64,000 nucleotides of DNA from Dastarcus helophoroides (taxonomy: Eukaryota > Arthropoda > Insecta > Coleoptera > Bothrideridae), in contig CM053329.1 of assembly GCA_028583605.1 (NCBI GenBank), positions 17,770,455-17,834,454 of the forward strand. The letters run 5' to 3'. The translations under genes and the position numbers were made by a program. Shown piece by piece: positions 57,920 through 64,000 of the stretch. The notes under the pieces are model-generated. The model was not told the origin of the DNA. It was given only the letters and a program-made list of their open reading frames with translations, and made no database searches. How positions within the stretch are numbered: position 1 is the first letter of the stretch; the number at the start of each line of letters is the position of its first letter.

Positions 57920-60290
57920 CTGAAAATGTTTGCTTTTTTGAAATTCCCATTTTTTGCTTAGAATGTATTCTGCAAAATTTATACTTGTCAAAATTTTGCA
58001 GGAACGAACTGGTTCCTGGTTATCTTGAAAAACTGAAATACAAATCTTGTCTCCTGAAACCAAGAAAGATTAAAAAACATAACAAAGGTTGCTCTAACGC
58101 GTTTCGATATTCAAGTTATCATCTTCAGAGAGATACTAACACCTAATTTTGAAATTAAGTATTTTTTTCCAAAAATTTGAATTCTTGTTGAAAATTTCGA
58201 TCTTTTAAATACTTAAATTTGTTTTTGATATTAGGGCTTTTTTATTTTGATTTTTTAAAAGAATTTGGCTCCTTTATTGAAAATATGAAATTTTAGGACA
58301 GCATGTAATGTTATATTTTTAAAAACTTGTCATTTTTAATAATTTTGTCTCCGAAAATGATTACTTTTTTAAAATTCTCATTTTTTGCATAATATGGATT
58401 CTCTACAAAATTTTAACTTGTCAAAATTTTGCTGGAACGGAGAGGTCTCTGGTTATCTTCAAAAACTGAAATATAAATCTTGTCTCCTGAAAAAAAGAAA
58501 GATTAAAAAACACAACAAAGGTTGCTCTAACGCAAGTTATCATCTTCAGAGAGATACTAACACCTAATTTTGAAATTGAGAATTTCTTTCCAAAAATTTG
58601 AATTTATTTTGAAAATTTCGACTCCTTTTAAATACTTCGAATTTTTCGGAAATTCGGGCTATTTTCATTTCGAGTTTTTTAAAGAATTTGGCTCTTTTTT
58701 CGATATCACATTTTTGGAAAACGTCAAAAAACGTCATTTTTAAAAATTTCGTCCTTGAAAATGTTTACTTTTCTCAAAATTTTCATAATTTACAAAATAT
58801 GGATTCTTTTCAAAATTTTACTTGTCAACATTGTGCTGCAACGGTCTGGTCCCTGTTTATCTTCAAAAACTGAAATACAAATCTTGTCTCCTGAAACCAA
58901 GAAAGATTAAAAAACACAACAAAGGTTGCTTTAACGCGTTTCGATAGTCAAGTTAATATCTTTAGAGAGATACTAACATTTAATTTTAAAATGGATTATT
59001 TTTTTCTCAAAATTTTGAATTTTGACTTCTTTTAAATAGTTAAAAATTTTTTGGATACTCAGGCTTATTTTATTTTGATTCTTTTGAAGAATTTGGCTCC
59101 TTTATTAAAAATATAAAATTTTAGGAAAGGGTGTAATATCACATTTTTAAAAACTCGTCATTTTTAAAAATTTTGTCCCTGAAAATGTTTACTTTTTTAA
59201 AATTCTTATTTTTTGCATAATATGGATTCTCTACAAAATTTCTACTTGTCAAAATTTTGCTGAAACGAACTGGTCCCTGGTCATCTTCAAAACCTGAAAT
59301 ACAAATCTTGTCTCCTGAAACCAAGAAAGATTAAAAAACACAACAGAGGTTGCTCTACCCGTTTCGATAGTCAAGTTATCATCTTCAGAGACATACTAAC
59401 ACCTAATTTTGAAATTGAGTATTTTTTTCTAAAAATTTGAATTTTTTTTGAAAATTTCGACTCGTTTTAAATACCTCAAATTTTTTGGAAATTCGGGCTA
59501 TTTTCATTTCGAGTTTTTTAAAGAATTTGGCTCTTTTTTCGATACCACATTTTTGGAAAACGTCAAAAAACGTCATTTTTAAAAATTTCGCCCTTGAAAA
59601 TGTTTACTTTTCTCAAAATTTTCATAATTTGCAAAATATGGATTCTTTTCAAAATTTTACTTGTCAACATTGTGCTGCAACGGTCTGGTCCCTGTTTATC
59701 TTCAAAAACTGAAATACAAATCTTGTCTCCTGAAACCAAAAAAGATTAAAAAACACAACAAAGGTTGCTTTAACGCGTTTCGATAGTCAAGATAATATCT
59801 TTAGAGAGATACTAACATTTAATTTTAAAATGGAGTATTTTTTTCTTAAAATTTTGAATTTTTTTTCAAAATTTCGACTTCTTTTAAATAGTTCAAAAGT
59901 TTTTGGATGCTCAGGCTTATTTTATTTTGATTCTTTTGAAGAATTTGGCTCCTTTATTGAAAATATAAAATTTTAGGAAAGTGTGCAATATTACATTTTT
60001 AAAAACTCGTCATTTTTAAAAATTTCGTTCCTGAAAATGTTAACTTTGTTAAAATTCCAATTTTTTGCATAATATGGATTCTCTGCGAAATTTGTACTTG
60101 TCAAAATTTTGCTGGAACGGACTGGTCCCTGGTTATTTTCAAACAAAAACTTCAAAAAAGTATTATATTTCAATTTTTCAAAAACTGAAATACAAATCTT
60201 GTCCCCTGAAACCAAAAAAGATTAAAAAACACAACAAAGATTGCTCTAACGCGTTTCGATGAATAAACTGTCATCTTCAGAGAGATAAAA
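57920..60290 (+). repeat. pLTR-like tandem array, forward orientation, about 420-bp units in an 840-bp dimer
   Basis: Six units carry the pLTR-like core starting near 58,003, 58,432, 58,846, 59,267, 59,694 and 60,113. Spacers alternate between two types: the spacer at 58,565-58,740 is matched at 59,405-59,580, 840 bp on. Each core reads GGTCCCTGGTTATCTTC, TTGTCTCCTGAAACCAAGAA, GATTAAAAAACACAAC and GCTCTAACGCGTTTCGATAG. Minus-strand hammerhead-like motifs are present but mostly weakened in stem II or lost (deleted at 58,530). Confidence 0.9.
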
Positions 60291-60870
60291 GTATTTTTCT
60301 GTATTTCAATTTTTGTCAAAATTTGTTTTATATTTTTCTGGATTTTGAAATTTTCAAAATTTTGCGTATTTGGATTATATTGAAAATTTTGTTTGAGAGT
60401 TTCAACTTTTTTAAATAATCGAATCTCAAAATTTTTGCCTTTTTGAAAATTTTGAGGCTTCCAAAATTTAGACTTATTTTTTTAAAGCTTAATTTTGCAG
60501 AAAATTTTGGACTTTTTAATAAATTAGGACTGTTGAAAATTTTAGTGTTTTTCAAGTTTTCTACATCTTTGATAATTTTGACATTTTTAAAACATTTGAC
60601 TCTTTCGAAAACTCTGATGTACCATTTTCCATATGTCCACTTTTTGAAAATATTGACCTTTGTTTAAAGTTTAGATTTTTTAAATTTTCTCTAGAAGTTG
60701 AATTTTCTTGACAATCTCAATCGATTTTCAAAACTTGGATGTTTTTCGAAATCTCGTCTTTAGGTGTGACTGATTTTGAAAAATATTGACCTTTGTTTAC
60801 AGTTTAAATGTTTTAGATTTTCCTTCAAAGCTTCGAGTTTTCTTGAAGATTTCAATTTATCTTCAAAAAT
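60291..60870. other. AT-rich degenerate repeat DNA, no gene seen
   Basis: TTTTGAAAATTTCGACTTTT words dominate. Two copies of a GACCTTTGTTTA block (about 60,654 and 60,789) hint at a short repeat of about 135 bp. No gene. Confidence 0.5.
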
Positions 60871-62290
60871 TTGGCTTTTTTTTGAAATCTCGTCTTTTAT
60901 TTTGAACGATTTTGAAAAATTCGACTCTTTTCTAAAATGTCCTTTTTTTCATTTACGTTTTTTAAAAAAATCTAACTTTTTATAAATCTCTATTTTTCCA
61001 AATTTTTTCCTTCAAAATTTCGACCATTTTTCAAATTTGAACTTTTAAAATTCTGATCATTTCTGAAAATTTCAATAATTTTTGAAGAGTTACCACTATT
61101 TTGGAAATTTGGAATTTTTGTTTGGTAATAACTATTTTTTATTACATTTCGACCTTTTAATATGTCGATTTTCTAAATTTTTTATTTTTTCAAATTCTCG
61201 GCTTTTTTTCCAAAATCTCGACTTCTTTGAACATTTCTTCTTTCAATATTTTGATTTCTTAAATATATCGTCTTTTCTGAAAATTTCGACTCCCTTTCAA
61301 CAGATTTTGTTTATTCCTAAATTTGGTCTTTTGTAAATTTTAACTTTTTTTTTCCAAATCTCGTCTTTTATTTTGATTGATTTTGAAAAATTCGACTCTT
61401 TTCTAAAATGTCCTTTTTTTCATTTACGTTTTTTAAAAAAATCTAACTTTTTATAAATCTCTACTTTTCCAAATTTTTTCCTTCAAAATTTCGACCATTT
61501 TTCAAATTTGAACTTTTAAAATTCTGATCATTTCTGAAAATTTCAATAATTTTTGAAGAGTTACCACTATTTTGGAAATTTGGAATTTTTGTTTGGTAAT
61601 AACTATTTTTTATTACATTTCGACCTTTTAATATGTCGATTTTCTAAATTTTTTATTTTTTCAAATTCTCGGCTTTTTTTCAAAATCTCGACTTCTTTGA
61701 ACATTTCTTCTTTCAATATTTTGATTTCTTAAATATATCGTCTTTTCTGAAAATTTCGACTCCCTTTCAACAGATTTTGTTTTTTATCAAATTTAATCTT
61801 TTCTAAATTTTAATTTTTTTTTCGAAATCTCGTCTTTTAATTTGATTGATTTTGAAAAATTCGACTTTTTTCTAAAATGTCCTTTTTCTCATTTGCGTTT
61901 TTTTAAAAAATCTAACTTTTAAGAAATCTCTTCTTTTTCAAATTTTTTCCTTCAAAATTTCGACCATTTTTCAAATTTGAACTTCTGAAATCCTGATCAT
62001 TTCCGAAAATTTCAACAATTTTTGAAGAACTACCACTATTTTGGAAATCTGGAATTTTTGTTTGGTATTATCTATTTTTTCAACTTCGATTTTTTAAAAA
62101 TGTCGGTTTTCCAAATTTTCAATTTTTTCAAATTTTCCACGTGTTTTTTAAAATCTCAACTTTTTGAACATTTCTTCTTTCATAATTTTGATTTCTTAAA
62201 AATATCGTCTTTTCTGAAAATTTCAACTCCCTTTCAACAGATTTTGTTTTTTCCTAAATTTGATCTTTTCTAAATTTTGACTTTTTCTTG
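60871..62290. repeat. Satellite H, three units of about 470 bp
   Basis: GATTTTGAAAAATTCGAC occurs at 60,908, 61,379 and 61,848 (471 and 469 bp apart). Units one and two are almost identical across the whole length; unit three has drifted. Matching small plus frames (61,082-61,336 and 62,022-62,273) reflect the repeat. Confidence 0.9.
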
Positions 62291-62828
62291 AAATTTAGGT
62301 TTTCAAATTTTTACTTTTCTCAAAAGTTATTATTCCTTTCTATATTTCGACTTTTTATATAAATTTCGGCTTTATTTGAAAAATTCAACTTTTTTTTAGA
62401 AAATTTCGACTTTTAAATGAAAATTTGAAATTTTTGCCCTTTTTAAATTTGAGTTTTTTCAAAATTTCAACCATTTTATAAACGACCTTTCTCCATATTT
62501 TGACTTTTTCTGAAAATTTCGAAATTTTTTGAAGAATACGACTTTTTTTTGAAAAGTTAGAATTTTATATTGACTTGAATTTAATATTCATCGACTTTAT
62601 AAAAATTGAAACCCTTGAAAATGTCAAGTTTTTGAAATTTTGGAGTTTTTCAAATTCTCGATTTTATTCAAAAGTTTTACTTTCTTAAAAAAGTTGACTA
62701 AATTTTGGCTCTTCCTAAACTTGATCTTTTACCTAAACTCCCAAAATTTAATTTTTTTGAATATTTCAATGCGGAGTGGACATTTGGGAAAAAGTTAGAT
62801 GGACGTTTTCAAAAAAGTAAAATGGTTT

Positions 62829-62918
62829 AAAAATGTCGAAATTTTCAAAAATGTCGAGATTTTCAAAAATGTCGAGATTTTCAAAAATGTCGAAATTCTC
62901 AAAAATGTCGAAAATTTC
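62829..62918. repeat. 18-bp minisatellite, five copies
   Basis: AAAAATGTCGAAATTTTC and close variants (GAGATTTTC, GAAATTCTC, GAAAATTTC) are repeated five times. Because 18 is a multiple of three, the minus strand stays open as repeated NLDIFE codons; this is not a gene. Confidence 0.93.
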
Positions 62919-63810
62919 AAAAAAATTAAAATTTTTTATAGTCCCAATTAAAAATTCTAAAATTTGCTTTACAGAATTAACCTTCAAAAAATAAGTTTAA
63001 ATTTTGAAAAGGTCTAAATTTTCAAAAAGGCAAAATTTTGAGATTCGAATTATTTGAAAAAGTCGAAACATTCAAAAAAATTTTTCAACAAAATCCAAAT
63101 CTTGACTCTTTCTAAAATTGATCGTTTACCTAAATTTTGGCCTCCAAAATTTAAATTTTTTTCAAAAAAAAAAGATGGTTTGTAAAATGGTTGAAATTCT
63201 GAAAAAAAACCCAAATTCAAAAAGGGTAAAAATTCCAAATTTTCATTTAAAAGGCGAAATTTTCTAAAAAAAAATTGAATTTCTTAAATAAAACCCAAGT
63301 TAAATAAAATATAGAAATATAGAAATATAAATTAAATATAGAAAAGAATAATAACTCTTGAGAAGTCAAAATTTGAATTTTTTTCAAAATTTTTATTCGA
63401 AATTTCGACTTTTTTTGGGAATTATTATTTTGCCCTACATTTTGGCTTTATTGATTTTTCGATTTTTTTAAGCATTCTATTTCTTTTAGAGCATTTCGAA
63501 TTCTCTAAATTTTTTTGAAAATCTTCGTTGCGAGCTTTTTCAAATTTTCCACTCGTTTAAATTTCGAACTATTTTTCTTGACAATTTCAATTTTTTTTCC
63601 AATTTTTGGCTCTCTTTTTTTTGTTTTTTGTACTTTTCGATTTCGATGGTCCCAAAAATCCTCGAAATTTTACCCTTAAAGCTAAATTGTGGAGGTTGAA
63701 GCCAATTTAGTGCCAAACTGTGTGAAAAAAAATCCGAGTTTCTAGAAAAATGCTTCTCGAACTTTTGGGTTTAAAGTAGAGTACTGAACTAAACGCTGTG
63801 GCTTATGATT

Positions 63811-63860
63811 AGTCGATAGAAGGTTTTACCCCTTTAAAAGGGTTAAGCCTTCTATAGACT
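63811..63860. repeat. Near-perfect 50-bp palindrome
   Basis: AGTCGATAGAAGG and CCTTCTATAGACT are the outer ends and TTTTACCCC/AAGGGTTAA the inner part; arms of about 25 bp pair with few mismatches and almost no loop. No gene is nearby, so I assign no function. Confidence 0.75.
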
Positions 63861-64000
63861 TAATTATTTTGAGTTTAAAGTTGAAATTGGAAGACACGTG
63901 TAAAAATTTCCAAGAAAAGCTTTGAAAGCTCTAAGATAAACGTTTCTCTCAACAGCATACAAATCGAAAATTCCATCTTGAGGCCAAAATCAGTTTAAAC

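Larger units (their letters stand above)
62291..64000. other. AT-rich degenerate repeat DNA, no gene seen
   Basis: Pyrimidine-rich TTTTCGACTTTT words to about 62,760, then AAAAGTCGAAA words to about 63,300, then a return. It contains an 18-bp minisatellite and a palindrome (listed separately). From about 63,640 the sequence becomes low-copy. No gene recognised. Confidence 0.5.

Noticed and set aside
57224..58146. Long open frames of 190-250 codons on both strands
   Set aside because: They are the CCAT tetranucleotide read in all frames (Ile-His-Pro-Ser or Met-Asp-Gly-Trp) plus short unique ends; open on both strands at once, so not coding evidence.
17478..60215. Recurring start [18 protein letters not shown] in frames at 17.5, 54.2, 58.0, 59.3 and 60.2 kb
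   Set aside because: It is the pLTR-like word GGTTTCAGGGGACAAG translated; after about 20 codons each frame runs into different DNA. No evidence of a conserved protein.

Overview
This window looks like eukaryotic heterochromatin: AT-rich DNA packed with tandem satellites and broken retroelements, with no complete host protein gene that I can support. An arthropod, probably an insect, is suggested by the Penelope-like endonuclease relic, the LINE type and the short (CCTAA)n-like stretch at the left edge; this is an inference, not an identification. Most long open frames are satellite DNA that happens to lack stops. The only protein-coding traces I trust are a Penelope-like GIY-YIG endonuclease (17.7-18.2 kb, minus, one internal stop) and four fragments of one LINE family (23.6-25.3 kb plus; 37.2-38.0, 40.7-40.9 and 43.3-43.6 kb minus).

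Layout: 0-1 kb, tRNA-like relic, inverted repeat and one palindromic copy of a Penelope-associated repeat ('pLTR-like'). 1.0-4.5 kb, 327-bp satellite. 4.75-8.8 and 10.9-13.5 kb, two branches (about 279 and 264 bp) of a second satellite. 14.1-18.3 kb, low-copy DNA with pLTR-like copies and the endonuclease relic. 18.9-26.2 kb, 322-340 bp satellite broken by a LINE, which itself carries a 404-bp insert; a further 220-bp insert lies at 25.64 kb. 26.8-27.7 kb, a GC-richer low-copy island. 28.5-39.85 kb, a large satellite whose homogenised core (29.1-35.2 kb) is made of 355-bp dimers in three- and then four-member higher-order repeats, with older divergent monomers on both sides. 40-49 kb, two further satellite families with 518-bp and about 1012-bp higher-order periods. 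49.7-50.3 kb, another GC-richer island. 51.1-52.3 kb, a 250-bp satellite with a 62-bp-arm hairpin insert. 53.6-60.3 kb, pLTR-like repeats amplified into two arrays of opposite orientation around low-copy DNA and a 509-bp (CCAT)n tract. 60.9-62.3 kb, a 470-bp repeat, then AT-rich DNA.

The most interesting content is catalytic RNA. Two inserts, each flanked by a 13-bp direct repeat, contain complete hammerhead ribozyme motifs (24,769-24,815 plus; 25,702-25,766 minus) with all core nucleotides, paired stems and a short palindromic stem III. The pLTR-like family carries a third hammerhead-like motif, differing by one extra U between the core and stem II, in more than ten copies. With the Penelope-like endonuclease relic this suggests hammerhead-bearing small retroelements (retrozyme-like) living beside a Penelope-like element. 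The motifs are seen directly; activity, circular RNA and dependence on a Penelope-like enzyme are inferences.
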